A stretch of 46,087 nt of DNA, taken from IMG/VR virus record IMGVR_UViG_3300030105_001129, positions 1 to 46,087 of that record; one strand, written 5' to 3'. This document shows, piece after piece, positions 6,827 through 16,386 of the stretch. Position numbers and translations under genes: made by a program. Numbering within the stretch: position 1 is the first letter of the stretch; every line of letters begins with the position of its first letter. Source of the stretch: a virus. The notes beneath the pieces are model-generated. The model was not told the DNA's origin, ran no database searches, and saw nothing but the letters and a program-made list of their open reading frames with translations.

Positions 6827-9660
6827 TACGTCAGTTCCTTTCCGTAGCCTTTAGCTACATAGTCCATATTTACCGTATTGGTGCTTACAGCACTCCCAGT
6901 AAAAGTATTAATAGTAAATCCAGTTCGGGTCTTGTTTGTTATTGTGTACCTGTCTCCAATAGCAAGGTCTGCAAGAGACAACCCAATCGCAGGGGTAATA
7001 GCAAAAGCTCCGTTAGCGTAGGTTATAACCTTAGTTCCAGTAACGGCTATGTCACTCCCCGCAGCTACACGGTCAGGCATATCTACATTGACTGCCAACT
7101 TTGAGATTCTTGGCGTAGCATTAGGGTTAGTGCTACTTAACAATGCCCTAAATTGAAAGGCTCTTGCCGTTATGTCTGTTACAGAAAAGTCTTGCCAGTC
7201 TGTGTAAGTCGGAGTTCCAGAGGGGTCATCGTTAGTGTGCCTTAGTTGTATCCCGACAGAGGTATCGTCTGAAAAAGTCCCACTATCGTCAAAGAACCCA
7301 GCTGTAGCATCAAACAGCTCACCTGAGGCGTCAAACAGTTGGGTTGCATCAAGCCTAGCACTCGTAAAACTAAGGTTCATCCTACTTGTAAACTTATCAC
7401 CTAAGTCTAGGTGGTTGCTAAAGTAGTAGATACCAGAGCTTTGGAACGCATAAAAGTCGTCAAGGTTTCCCGCTCTGGCGTCAAACTGTCCTGTGGCTTC
7501 ATCCCAGAATGGGCTAAAGTCTAGCTGGATACTACCATCCCGTAAGACTATTTTGTCCTTAACACCACTAAAGGAGGGGTCTTCTCTGATCGTAGCAACA
7601 ACATTAAAGGGTTCAATAGACACACTGGTAACGACAAACTGTGCTGGATTAACCGAGGTATTAGATCCGCTACTAGAATCGTCAACGGCCTTAATAAAAT
7701 AAGTACCTGCCCCTGCATCTGCTACTGGCAAGCTACTACTACTGGCAGGAACGTCAGCTAGAGTTACTGCCGATCCGTATGTAGCATCTGTAACTGCACT
7801 TGAATACTTTACGATGTAGTGAGCTAAGTCTAAGTCGGGTACAGGTGTCCATGTTAGGAACAAGTTACTGCCGACTATGTTTCCTGTAAAGTTAGTTACA
7901 TCTGCTGGTGGTGCGGAAAGTGGATCGACGTTAAAGTTACTGGTAGTATTAAAGACTCCCTTAACTCCCAGTGAGTTCACGGCCCTTGCCCTTATGTCAT
8001 ACCTACCGTTCTCAATACCTATGACCTCAACTCTTTCTGTTCCAGTAAAGGCTCCAAGAAACCCAAGAGAGGTATAGTTAGTGTCACCCGTTTTTCTATA
8101 CTGCACCTCTGCTGTGTCCATAATGTTACTTGAATTACTTACATCTATTTGTAACACCCCAAGAGTTTTACCCCTAACACGTCTAAGGTCAGTACTAAGG
8201 CTCAGTCCTACTGCAGGTACAGTGAAGGCAGAAGGTAAGGTAGTGTTGTCCCTCTCGTACACAACGCCATCGCTAACTTCATCAAACACACTAGAGGATA
8301 TTTCTCTTAGTGTCATCTTGATCTGAAGGTCGTACTCGTCTACAGACGCAAAGCTCCAGTTCATAACCTCAAACTCTTTACTAGACCACCCAAGCCTTGC
8401 ATTAGTTAAGGTTATGTTATCTCCAGTCTGAACTTGAAAGGCTCTAAGACCAAAAGAAGCCTCAACAGTAAGCTGTTGTCTGTTTCTCTCCAGAGTAATC
8501 CTAGCTATTCTTCTAGCCTCTATAGAGTTATCGGTAAAGGTTAAGTCTAAATCTAGGGGAGACTCTTGACCACCATCAGCAGTAACAAAAGCTGAGTTAG
8601 TGACAGGGGGAAAGTCTGTAACTTGCCAATTACTTTCTGATCCACGGAATGTTCCATTAACAATATTAAAGTTATCTCTACGGGAGTTTCTAGTGGCTAA
8701 ACTAATGCCTGACCTAAGATCATTCTCGTCAAAATTAACAGAGGCGGCTACATAAGCAGCAGCTTTCATACGCCACTTACCTTGGTTGTACCACAGTGTA
8801 CCGCCCATAGAAGTTATGGCGTTTTGTAAGAAGTCTACAGGAGTGCTAGAGGTAGTAAAAGCTCCGTTAAGTGTGTACCTAGTTGTACCTGCTGTTGTGT
8901 TAGTCTGGGCACACACATTAGCCGTAGCAGCTATGACTACATCGTCAACACTAGCAGCAATCTCCCCTAGACCATACCCGTCATTAGTTAGGTAGTCCCT
9001 AAGGCATAGTGCGGGACTGTCCGACCAAGCCGTAGAAGAATCTCTAGGGTCAAATACTTTCTTACCCTTAATAACAGAGGTGATTTCTGGGACACCACTA
9101 GGAAAAGCGTCAGCGTCATAGGTAAACTTAACGTACATATAGGCTACGCCCCGAAGCCTATGTTCTGCTGTCCAGTCAGTTACAGCACTAACAAGAGTAC
9201 TGTCAGCAGCTTGGTCACTGGCCCCTAAGTGCTTTTTAATAATAACCTTACCGCTAAGATGACTAGGAGAAGTTACGTTACCACCACTGTCTAATGTCGC
9301 TAGATCGTCATTAATGTATATCTCATCAAAAGACTCTATCTCATGACCAGCAAATGCTATTACTCTGTGAAGCTCAACATTATCTGTACCCGTAGTTTGA
9401 TCAAAGATCCTTACGGGAGCAACCTTCATTTTACCGTAGATTATCTGGTGGTCCATAGCAGAACCAGTCTGAGTTATATTATAGCCCCTATTCCTCTTGT
9501 TGCCTCCTCCAAAAGAAGGCATAGCAGGAGTAGGCATTAAAGCTCTCAGAACAAGGCTAGTAACGACAGCTATAGCTACATAAGTTAGAACTGTCGTAGC
9601 AGCGTAAATAGCAGCGCCAGCAACAGCCGCATTTGCATAAAGGGCAGCAGCAACAGCCAT
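6826..9660 (-). CDS. Tail tip attachment protein, lambda J-like
   Basis: 944 residues. A hydrophobic Ala-rich N-terminus (first 40 residues, ending MPTPAMPSFGGGNKRNRGYN) is followed by a conserved J-type hub region (residues about 60-450, including GxxMDHQIIYGKMKV and VIKGKKVFDPRDSSTAWSDSPALCLRDYL). Two fibronectin type III-like segments lie around 500-700 and a receptor-facing C-terminus follows. It closes the distal end of the tail and carries the fibres. It lies directly upstream of the fibre genes and downstream of the hub proteins, the usual order in lambda- and GTA-type tails. Confidence 0.88.
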   Translation of the reverse strand: MAVAAALYANAAVAGAAIYAATTVLTYVAIAVVTSLVLRALMPTPAMPSFGGGNKRNRGYNITQTGSAMDHQIIYGKMKVAPVRIFDQTTGTDNVELHRVIAFAGHEIESFDEIYINDDLATLDSGGNVTSPSHLSGKVIIKKHLGASDQAADSTLVSAVTDWTAEHRLRGVAYMYVKFTYDADAFPSGVPEITSVIKGKKVFDPRDSSTAWSDSPALCLRDYLTNDGYGLGEIAASVDDVVIAATANVCAQTNTTAGTTRYTLNGAFTTSSTPVDFLQNAITSMGGTLWYNQGKWRMKAAAYVAASVNFDENDLRSGISLATRNSRRDNFNIVNGTFRGSESNWQVTDFPPVTNSAFVTADGGQESPLDLDLTFTDNSIEARRIARITLERNRQQLTVEASFGLRAFQVQTGDNITLTNARLGWSSKEFEVMNWSFASVDEYDLQIKMTLREISSSVFDEVSDGVVYERDNTTLPSAFTVPAVGLSLSTDLRRVRGKTLGVLQIDVSNSSNIMDTAEVQYRKTGDTNYTSLGFLGAFTGTERVEVIGIENGRYDIRARAVNSLGVKGVFNTTSNFNVDPLSAPPADVTNFTGNIVGSNLFLTWTPVPDLDLAHYIVKYSSAVTDATYGSAVTLADVPASSSSLPVADAGAGTYFIKAVDDSSSGSNTSVNPAQFVVTSVSIEPFNVVATIREDPSFSGVKDKIVLRDGSIQLDFSPFWDEATGQFDARAGNLDDFYAFQSSGIYYFSNHLDLGDKFTSRMNLSFTSARLDATQLFDASGELFDATAGFFDDSGTFSDDTSVGIQLRHTNDDPSGTPTYTDWQDFSVTDITARAFQFRALLSSTNPNATPRISKLAVNVDMPDRVAAGSDIAVTGTKVITYANGAFAITPAIGLSLADLAIGDRYTITNKTRTGFTINTFTGSAVSTNTVNMDYVAKGYGKELT

Positions 9661-10127
9661 TAGCAGTTACCTCCAAGGTATTTAGTATAAACCCTCTCTG
9701 TAAGGTTAAAGCCCAGCCTCTCAAGGATAGGATCAAAAGGATTCTTTACCTTGGTATTCATTGTCATAACTGATACTCCGTCTTGCCTTAAACACTTCTC
9801 TGTAAACTTTATTAGCCTTACACCCGTCATACCTTTACGATAGTCGGGGTCTAGGTAAATAAGGTCGTGAGAAGCAAACAAATGATCTTTGTAGTGGAGG
9901 TTCTTTGTTAAGAAGACTACAAGATACCCTACGAGTTTGCCAGAAGACCTAGCAGTAAAAATAGCCAGCATACCTAAGTCTTCTAACTTCTCATACGTTT
10001 CCCAATCAGGGTTTAGCTTAATGTCCTCTTTGTTTATTGCCACTTCTTCCCAGTGACTTTCTATCAGAGGTACGCACTCGTCCTTAACCTGACATAAAAA
10101 CTCTTGTTGAAAGTCTACCTTATCCAA
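9660..10127 (-). CDS. GNAT-family acetyltransferase in the tail operon
   Basis: 155 residues with the GNAT fold signature: LGMLAIFTARSSGKLVGYLVVFL as strands 2-4, then the acetyl-CoA loop in DPDYRKGMTGVRLIKFTEKCL (the degenerate R/Q-x-x-G-x-G/A of motif A) and a C-terminal LERLGF. Start is TTG, overlapping the hub gene by 8 bases. GNAT genes at this place, between hub and tip, occur in other marine siphophages, and their substrate is unknown. Modification of a tail or host surface protein is a guess. Confidence 0.85.
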   Translation of the reverse strand: MDKVDFQQEFLCQVKDECVPLIESHWEEVAINKEDIKLNPDWETYEKLEDLGMLAIFTARSSGKLVGYLVVFLTKNLHYKDHLFASHDLIYLDPDYRKGMTGVRLIKFTEKCLRQDGVSVMTMNTKVKNPFDPILERLGFNLTERVYTKYLGGNC

Positions 10128-10677
10128 TAGTCTTTCCCCAAATAATATCTTTATCCTGCAGGTCTTCTACAAAGTCAAGGCCAAGATCTCCTGGGTATAC
10201 AGACTTTTGATATGCAGAGGTGTACCTAGCAATACGAGGCCTCTCTAAATCTATTAACCTGTTTTCTACTGTAAGCTCTATCGAGGAACTGTCAGGATCT
10301 TCTGAGATATTCATCTGATCCATGTACCCACAGAACAACTCTGTTAGGGCAGTCTCGTCAGACGTTACTCCAAGGTATATCTTACACAGTCGACCCTGAT
10401 AAGGTGTGGCAAGAGCTAAGGATAGCAGCTCTGCAGTAATACCACTAAAGTTAAGGGTGGCTCCCCTTACAGCTAAGTCAGACCCCTCTTCAATAGCTGA
10501 CACTGACATAAGTGTTCCGCTTCCAGTCCAAGTATGCCCTCCGTGGGAAAGGTCTCCTACACCAGTCCAAAGGCGTATCTGATTAGGGCTATCAAATAGT
10601 AGCTCTACGGCAAAGAAGGGATTAAAGACTGCATCGTCTAAGGCGTTAAGTACGACTGAAGGTATTGTCCTACTCAT
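10120..10677 (-). CDS. Distal tail / hub protein (DUF2163-like)
   Basis: 185 residues beginning MSRTIPSVVLNALDDAVFNPFFAVEL, with the conserved RLWTGVGDLSHGGHTWTGSG and LCGYMDQMNISE(D) segments. These are typical of the tail proteins that link the distal tail ring to the J-like tip in GTA- and lambda-like tails. No enzymatic motif is seen. It lies between the minor tail protein at 10677 and the acetyltransferase, sharing a base with the first and 8 bases with the second. Confidence 0.75.
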   Translation of the reverse strand: MSRTIPSVVLNALDDAVFNPFFAVELLFDSPNQIRLWTGVGDLSHGGHTWTGSGTLMSVSAIEEGSDLAVRGATLNFSGITAELLSLALATPYQGRLCKIYLGVTSDETALTELFCGYMDQMNISEDPDSSSIELTVENRLIDLERPRIARYTSAYQKSVYPGDLGLDFVEDLQDKDIIWGKTIG

Positions 10678-11267
10678 TATAAAATTACCTCACCAGCTTC
10701 AAAAGATATGCCATAGGTACTAGAGTTGCCTATTTCCCACTCTTGAATATTACTGGCTAGTCTAAAGACCCCCTTAGCGTTATGGCAGTATAAAGCTACG
10801 TTAGTGTAGTTACTCTTTAGGTTAGGCCATATTTCTACAGCACCTGTTGCAGAGATGTCTGCTAATACTTTGTGCAGTTTGGCAGTAGCGTTAGTCCCTA
10901 GTTGTATATAGTCACCAGCTTTAAGTGTAGCAGAGTTTGATACGGTCAGTGTCACAGAGGAAGCACCGGCAGTTCCTGTTGCTACTATGTCACCATCAGT
11001 AGAGGTTCCTCTAGGTACAGCACCATTAGGATCTCCTAGCAAAAAGGTATGTACTGGTCCCTGTAAAGACAACAAGAAAGATACCCAAGGCTCTGCTAGT
11101 TCTCTCCGAACAGGGGGAATAGTAACAGAGGCCTTCCATACTTGACCCGTGTGCTTAACAACTTGTTGCTTAAAAGTAAAAGGCGACGAAGAAACCGCAA
11201 CAGCGTTAACTGCACTTAGGGTTATACGTTCAAAGCCTATACTTGTCGGAGCAGTCTTTAGTGCCAT
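10677..11267 (-). CDS. Minor tail protein (distal tail, DUF2460-like position)
   Basis: 196 residues, mostly beta-strand in character. It has an N-terminal segment (FKQQVVKHTGQVWKASVTIPPVRRELAEPW) typical of distal-tail proteins, then a 'LGDPNG' turn followed by an inserted Ser/Thr/Ala-rich domain (about 95-150) and a conserved C-terminal end. Located right after the tape measure gene, where lambda-like phages carry gpM/gpL-type tip proteins. Assignment rests on position and general character. Confidence 0.65.
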   Translation of the reverse strand: MALKTAPTSIGFERITLSAVNAVAVSSSPFTFKQQVVKHTGQVWKASVTIPPVRRELAEPWVSFLLSLQGPVHTFLLGDPNGAVPRGTSTDGDIVATGTAGASSVTLTVSNSATLKAGDYIQLGTNATAKLHKVLADISATGAVEIWPNLKSNYTNVALYCHNAKGVFRLASNIQEWEIGNSSTYGISFEAGEVIL

Positions 11268-11276
11268 GAGGTTTCC

Positions 11277-14200
11277 TTACCCAAATGCTTGTTTCATTTG
11301 ACCACCCCTACGACGATCACTCAGTATGCTTTGCTTAGTCATGTTAGCAATAGCAGGTGCTTGTTGTGCTATAATCTGTTTAACGCTTTCATCACCATTA
11401 GCGGTAAAGTTAAAGTTCTGGTGGATAACAACATTGTCACCGCCTCCGTCTGCTTGTACTCCTAGCTTACCGTTCTTACCTCTTTTTAAAGGCATTATAG
11501 CTTCTGGTCCTGCCTCACCCATTAGCCCTGTACGATTACCGCTCATAGGGAAGTAAGTGGGGGCGCCTACAACACCACCGTTAGCATAAGGTACGACATT
11601 ACCATTACTAAAGGCGTTGCCATTAGCATTACCGTAGGTCATTAGTGCGCCACCTACAGCGCCCATAGGTCCGCCAGCCATAGACATTGCCCCACCCATA
11701 GCCCTAATCATAGACTGTATCACTAAGACTTTAAACAGGTGCCTAACAATGTCTGCTGCCATACCTTTAAAGGCCTCTGACACACTCTTAGTTCCGTCTA
11801 CAATAGACATAAAGTTAGAGTCGAAGCTAGAGCCTATACTTCCAGCTAAGTCTTTATAAAACTGCTCAGTCTTCTCTAATGCCGCAACACGCTCTTCTTC
11901 CAGAGCTATATATGCAGCAGCATCATTAAGTCGATCCATTGCAGCTTTTTTCTCTACCGCTGACAGCTCTGTGTACTTATCTCTAATCTTGTCCATTATT
12001 GTCATTCTAATGTTTTCATGAGCTTTCTCTAGCTCTGTAGTACCTATAAGTCGCTTACGTTTTTCAAGGTTGTATTGCAGTTCCGCCTTTTGTAAACTGA
12101 TCATGGCCTCAACTGATAGCTCTTCTTTAGGGGCTTTTGTCTTCTTATTACTAGCCTTCTGTTGCTTTCTAAGTGCGTCGTTCTTTTTCAGCTCAGCCTC
12201 TAATACAAGTAGCTGAGCGAGATCCGCCGTCTTAGTAATCTCCGCAGCCGCAAGCATTTGCCGTCCTGCCACAGTGCCCATCGTCGTAGATTGATTACTA
12301 ATCTCCTGCATAATTTGAGCTAACTCAAACTTCTTATCAGCAATTTGACTAGCTATAGAAGTGTTTTCACCTTTCCGAAGGGCGTCACCAACAGCCCTAG
12401 CCTTTTCCAGCGCTTTATCTATACCCGTTCCGAAGTTATTTAAGTTGTCAAGAAGTCCTTGCATCTTAGATATTTCAAAGTTTACCTGCCTAGTAATCTC
12501 TAGAGTATCTCGTAAAGCATCTGCAAATTCTACACCTTCCTTTGCCACTTCCTTGGCGCTCGTGATGAGAAGCTCTTCTTCGCCAGTAATACCACCCAAC
12601 AAAAACCTTTCTCTCATCCTCACCTCAACTAGGTTCTCTGCTATAGCTATTCTTTTTAATTGTGCCTTATTACTCGTTTTACCATGAGCTTCCTCTGCCT
12701 CAAGAAGGTTGTTCCTTTTTCTTTGCGTCTCAATGCGAGCAGATTCAATCCGATAAACCTTATCTTGTTGGTCGGTAATTGCCTTAGCTGCCTTTTCGGC
12801 CCGTGCTGCATCTGCCAGCCGTTTTTTCTCGGCAGCTGCACGTTCTTTCTCAACCTTAAGTCTGGCTTTCTCAGCTTCCAACTCGTCAAACTTTACCAGC
12901 TCAGCCTCATGTGCAGCTGATAATCCCTCAAGTGCGGCTTTGGCGGCGCCTTCGGATATCTTAATACCAACTTTCTTTAGCCTGTTAGACTCGTCTAGAA
13001 GATCTCGTGCATGTTTAGCTATTAAAGTTTCCCTAGCACCATTTGCCGCAGTGACCTCACCCATTTTAGTAGTCTTACTTATAAGATCTTCCATCGCAGC
13101 GACCCGTGTCGCCGCTTCCTCAGCAGCCTTTTCGTGGTACTTTAGTATTAAGTCGTGATAACCCGTAGCCTTTATTAAAGCGTCTAGCTCTTTGGTTACA
13201 CTAGCGGATGGCTTATCGCCCTCGGGCGAGTACTTTTGTCTTAGTTTAGCGAATTTAACTACACGTTGCTCAATAGTTTCGGTTTCCTTAAAGAGGCCTT
13301 GAAGTTCCGCCCGCAGCTCTGTCAGATCGTCTATCCGTTTATTTATTACCGTATAGTCTTTTGGCGTATTGCCGGCCTCATAGCCAGCGTTGGGCACGAA
13401 GTTGCTGCCTTGCATAGTGCTCTTCTGGGTGGTGGGGATTTCTTTGCGCTTTTGGTCCGCCAGATCATCTTTGACCTTATCGATCTCAGTTTGTATAGCT
13501 GTGGCGAGGCCTACCACATTCTTCTTACCAAAGAATCTGGTGCTAATGCCCTCCCAAAAGCTTTCGACATTGTTAATACTTCTCAGAAAAGTTTTCTCTG
13601 TTAGGGCAAAATCTGCCTCACTTGTGAATTTGACATAAGACCTCGCAGCCCGTTCACCCTTTCGCCAAGGTTCAATCAGGTCGTCTGCCAAACTTTTGGA
13701 CGCAGACTCTATGCTGTTATACAACTCAGGTAGCTTTTCTATAGCTTTAGCTAAGTCTTCTACACCCTTTTTAGCTTTATAGTATTGGTAAACTAAGTTA
13801 CCTATAGCAGCTACAGCGGCAATAACCGCACCCACAACCGCACCCTTGTGACCAAAGATACCAGCAAGCTGGGAACCCTGTTGCCCAAAGGCTACGAGTG
13901 CGTTCTGCCCCGAGGCAATTTGTACGATAAAGTCATTGACCTGATAACCAGCTTGTTGCATACCAACTGATGCAAACCTCTTAACTTTTTGCTGCGCTCT
14001 GTAGGCCTGATCTCCATAACGGGCAAACTGATTACCAGCATTAACAATACTACCGCTTTTGTGGGCAAGTTCAAAGCTCTTAAAGTCGTCCCTCAAAGCC
14101 TTTAGAGCCACTCCCGCCAGCTTCATCTCGGACGCACTTGTACCAAAAGCTCTTGCAATATCCTTTTCGCCTTGTATAAGCTTTTTCTTTGCCGAACCTA

Positions 14201-14624
14201 GACTGTCATGAGAGTCACGAAGTTTTACAGTCTCTTTGTTGTACTTAGTTGTAACTGCTATAGAATTAGCAACCTCCTTATTAAGCCTCTTCTGTTGACC
14301 GAGGTGTTGCCTGTCAGTCTCTACATAGTCTTGCAGGTCTTTAGTCTGCTGCAGAAGCATGCTGTTGTGTTGTCTTTTTAGGCCTATTAGTTCTTTCTCA
14401 GACATAATGCCCAGATTAATAGCATTAAGTTCTTCTTTTGCCAACTGGCGTCTTAGGTTATTAAGCTGCTTAGTCGCTTTCATGCCTCTTAGGTCAGCTC
14501 TAGCAGCCAGTTCTTGGGAAGCAGTACGGTTTTTATTAGCAACATTAAGAGCAATCAAACTCTTAGTTGCAGACTTAACCTGATCCGCATTGTGGACCAT
14601 AAACCTTAGATCAACTGTGGGCAT
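11277..14624 (-). CDS. Tape measure protein
   Basis: 1115 residues, the longest gene in the window. Long alpha-helical, Lys/Glu/Ala-rich coiled-coil stretches (about 20-170 and 500-900) surround a hydrophobic Gly/Ala segment near 265-285 (GAVVGAVIAAVAAIGNLVYQYY). The C-terminal 150 residues carry another hydrophobic, Gly/Met-rich stretch and the phrase GEAGPEAIMPLKRG, which is highly typical of tape measure proteins. At roughly 1.5 angstrom per residue it predicts a tail of about 165 nm. The two assembly chaperones lie directly upstream, the usual order. Confidence 0.95.
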   Translation of the reverse strand: MPTVDLRFMVHNADQVKSATKSLIALNVANKNRTASQELAARADLRGMKATKQLNNLRRQLAKEELNAINLGIMSEKELIGLKRQHNSMLLQQTKDLQDYVETDRQHLGQQKRLNKEVANSIAVTTKYNKETVKLRDSHDSLGSAKKKLIQGEKDIARAFGTSASEMKLAGVALKALRDDFKSFELAHKSGSIVNAGNQFARYGDQAYRAQQKVKRFASVGMQQAGYQVNDFIVQIASGQNALVAFGQQGSQLAGIFGHKGAVVGAVIAAVAAIGNLVYQYYKAKKGVEDLAKAIEKLPELYNSIESASKSLADDLIEPWRKGERAARSYVKFTSEADFALTEKTFLRSINNVESFWEGISTRFFGKKNVVGLATAIQTEIDKVKDDLADQKRKEIPTTQKSTMQGSNFVPNAGYEAGNTPKDYTVINKRIDDLTELRAELQGLFKETETIEQRVVKFAKLRQKYSPEGDKPSASVTKELDALIKATGYHDLILKYHEKAAEEAATRVAAMEDLISKTTKMGEVTAANGARETLIAKHARDLLDESNRLKKVGIKISEGAAKAALEGLSAAHEAELVKFDELEAEKARLKVEKERAAAEKKRLADAARAEKAAKAITDQQDKVYRIESARIETQRKRNNLLEAEEAHGKTSNKAQLKRIAIAENLVEVRMRERFLLGGITGEEELLITSAKEVAKEGVEFADALRDTLEITRQVNFEISKMQGLLDNLNNFGTGIDKALEKARAVGDALRKGENTSIASQIADKKFELAQIMQEISNQSTTMGTVAGRQMLAAAEITKTADLAQLLVLEAELKKNDALRKQQKASNKKTKAPKEELSVEAMISLQKAELQYNLEKRKRLIGTTELEKAHENIRMTIMDKIRDKYTELSAVEKKAAMDRLNDAAAYIALEEERVAALEKTEQFYKDLAGSIGSSFDSNFMSIVDGTKSVSEAFKGMAADIVRHLFKVLVIQSMIRAMGGAMSMAGGPMGAVGGALMTYGNANGNAFSNGNVVPYANGGVVGAPTYFPMSGNRTGLMGEAGPEAIMPLKRGKNGKLGVQADGGGDNVVIHQNFNFTANGDESVKQIIAQQAPAIANMTKQSILSDRRRGGQMKQAFG

Positions 14625-14959
14625 TACTGCATCCTCATATATAGGTTGTCAAGGCTCTTAATAGCCTTAACCTCTTTTTCATTTAGTGGGTTGCCTGTTA
14701 GTCTTACCCAAGCTATAATGGACTCATAGGTTAAGGAGTTTGGTCCAGAAAACCCCGCCGTCCTTGCATCGTGTAACAAAATAAAAGCAGACCAGATATG
14801 AGATAAGAGGTTTGGAAAAGGTGGTGCTTCTAATCCCTCTGGTCTAATACCTGTCTGCCTTTCAACTTGCTCTAAATGCTCAAGCTCTTTTGTGCCATTA
14901 TCGTCGGCCTTGTTGAGTTTAAAGTTATGCTCTGCAAACTCTAACAAGTCTTGGATCAA
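14624..14959 (-). CDS. Tail assembly chaperone 2 (gpT-like)
   Basis: 111 residues. Its C-terminal part (GNPLNEKEVKAIKSLDNLYM) matches the small chaperone found directly before the tape measure in many siphophages. The start is TTG, giving a TTGA overlap with the stop of the first chaperone; its frame is -1 relative to that gene. In lambda the equivalent region is made as a -1 frameshift fusion (gpGT). Here the -1 frame is open for only about 11 codons before the start, and no canonical slippery heptamer is seen, so coupled reinitiation is at least as likely. Confidence 0.75.
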   Translation of the reverse strand: MIQDLLEFAEHNFKLNKADDNGTKELEHLEQVERQTGIRPEGLEAPPFPNLLSHIWSAFILLHDARTAGFSGPNSLTYESIIAWVRLTGNPLNEKEVKAIKSLDNLYMRMQ

Positions 14960-15357
14960 GCCTTCGTAAAATCTATCGAGTCGCTTACTGCCTCATCAAT
15001 CTGATCTTTAATCCAGAATAACTCTGTATAAACCTCTTTGCAAAGCTCTACAGTCATTTTGGGCTTTTTACCACTGTAGGTAATATCCCAAGACTTTGTT
15101 GTACGGGAGAGTAAATCTATCACTTCTTTTTCTAGGTCTTCTGCTGAAAAACTAGAGGTGCCACGCTTCTTAGATGCCTTAGAGATGCGTCGATTAGTGT
15201 GTTCATGAGCTACAGCTTTATACTCTTTAGTGTGAGGTGCATAAACTGTAATAGACATTTCACTGCCATCGGCGTTAGTCAAGGACTCTAAGCTGGACGG
15301 GTGAACTAACAGTACTTCTACTGTTTCAGAGGTAGGCTTTAGATTTATTAAATCCAT
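14956..15357 (-). CDS. Tail assembly chaperone 1 (gpG-like)
   Basis: 133 residues from ATG at 15357 (MDLINLKPTSETVEVLL), which has GGA eight bases upstream; in-frame upstream starts (ATG 15369, TTG 15420) are less well placed. The protein opens with beta strands (VEVLLVHP, ITVYAPHTKEYKAV), then Lys-rich helices and an acidic C-terminus (DQIDEAVSDSIDF). Its position between tail tube and tape measure is that of the first tail assembly chaperone, which binds the tape measure and recruits tube subunits. Confidence 0.72.
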   Translation of the reverse strand: MDLINLKPTSETVEVLLVHPSSLESLTNADGSEMSITVYAPHTKEYKAVAHEHTNRRISKASKKRGTSSFSAEDLEKEVIDLLSRTTKSWDITYSGKKPKMTVELCKEVYTELFWIKDQIDEAVSDSIDFTKA

Positions 15358-15442
15358 GTCGGGTTCCATTCTTAAGTAATGTCGGGTATTAATAATGGGG
15401 AGCATCAGACCCGACACCAATGCCCCCCGCCCTAGCTAGGGA

Positions 15443-16375
15443 TTAAGTATCGGTACGAGTGATCTTCAAGTTAGTTGAAGTTGTCGTGTCGAATAGGGAT
15501 GTAAAGCTCATACTAATTACACGGCTGGTTGGACCATCTACACCAACATCGGCAGAGTTAATCTTAACCCGTGGGAATAAGAACTTATAAGAATTAGCAG
15601 CAGTGGGGTCATTAACCTCAACCTCAATAGCAGACTCTGTTTCGTTAATGAAGCGGTTGATTAAGGCTGCGTCATCAAAGTAAGCAGAGAACGATCCTGT
15701 GACTTCTGCACGTCCTACTTCAAGAGCTGGAGCTGTATCAGAACCGACAACAAAGGTAGGGGCGAAAGAGTTAGTTACATTAAAGTCGATCTGAGTAATA
15801 ATTGCAGAAGCTGCTAGTCCTGCAAAGTTGTTGCCAATCTTTAGTGCGCCAGAGTAAGCATCAAAAGGAGAGTTCACACTAGCAGCAGTCTGTGTCTTCT
15901 GAGTGTCACCAATAGTCATACCCTTACCTATCATACCAAAGGTAGCGGTTACCATTTGGTTAGGTGCAATAGAGACGCCCATAGTGGAAACAGTCTGTCC
16001 AGTAAAAAGACGGGCCTGATCAATGTCAGCAGCATAGTCTTCAATAGAGAAAAACTTGGGTGTAACACCTACAACTAGGGTGTCGTTTGAGCCTGAGTCA
16101 ACAAAGGTACTAAGCAGGGCCGACTCAAGGAAGGGGTCAAAGTCTCCTTTACGGAGGTCAGAAGTAATGTCACCAGCTGACTGTTTGTTACCATGACGTT
16201 CATGTCGAGGCATACGGTCAGGTTGAATATCAGTACCAGCAACCAAATCTTTAGTCAGGTTTAAACTGTGGGTACTAAACGGAAAGTTCTGAAAGTTACC
16301 AGACGGGGTAGTTCCGAAGGTAGATTCTACGATGTAGCTTAGGCTTGATCGTGAACCCTGTGCGAAGGTAGGCAT
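15443..16375 (-). CDS. Major tail tube protein
   Basis: 310 residues. It starts MPTFAQGSRSSLSYIVESTFGTTPSG, the conserved opening of a siphophage tail tube family, and goes on with beta-rich segments including LNLTKDLVAGTDIQPDRM and the C-terminal RVISMSFTSLFD. It is larger than lambda gpV; the extra 100 or so residues in the middle may form a surface domain. It lies between the tail terminator and the chaperone genes, as expected. No sheath gene accompanies it, so the tail is non-contractile. Confidence 0.88.
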   Translation of the reverse strand: MPTFAQGSRSSLSYIVESTFGTTPSGNFQNFPFSTHSLNLTKDLVAGTDIQPDRMPRHERHGNKQSAGDITSDLRKGDFDPFLESALLSTFVDSGSNDTLVVGVTPKFFSIEDYAADIDQARLFTGQTVSTMGVSIAPNQMVTATFGMIGKGMTIGDTQKTQTAASVNSPFDAYSGALKIGNNFAGLAASAIITQIDFNVTNSFAPTFVVGSDTAPALEVGRAEVTGSFSAYFDDAALINRFINETESAIEVEVNDPTAANSYKFLFPRVKINSADVGVDGPTSRVISMSFTSLFDTTTSTNLKITRTDT

Positions 16376-16386
16376 TTGTATTTCTC

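Noticed and set aside
4201-9540. Many plus-strand frames opposite the fibre and tip genes
   Set aside because: Antisense shadows; Pro/Leu-rich strings arise from complement of Gly/Ser-rich coding sequence.
12656-12889. Frames inside the tape measure gene on either strand
   Set aside because: They are shadows of the long coding frame, without ribosome sites.
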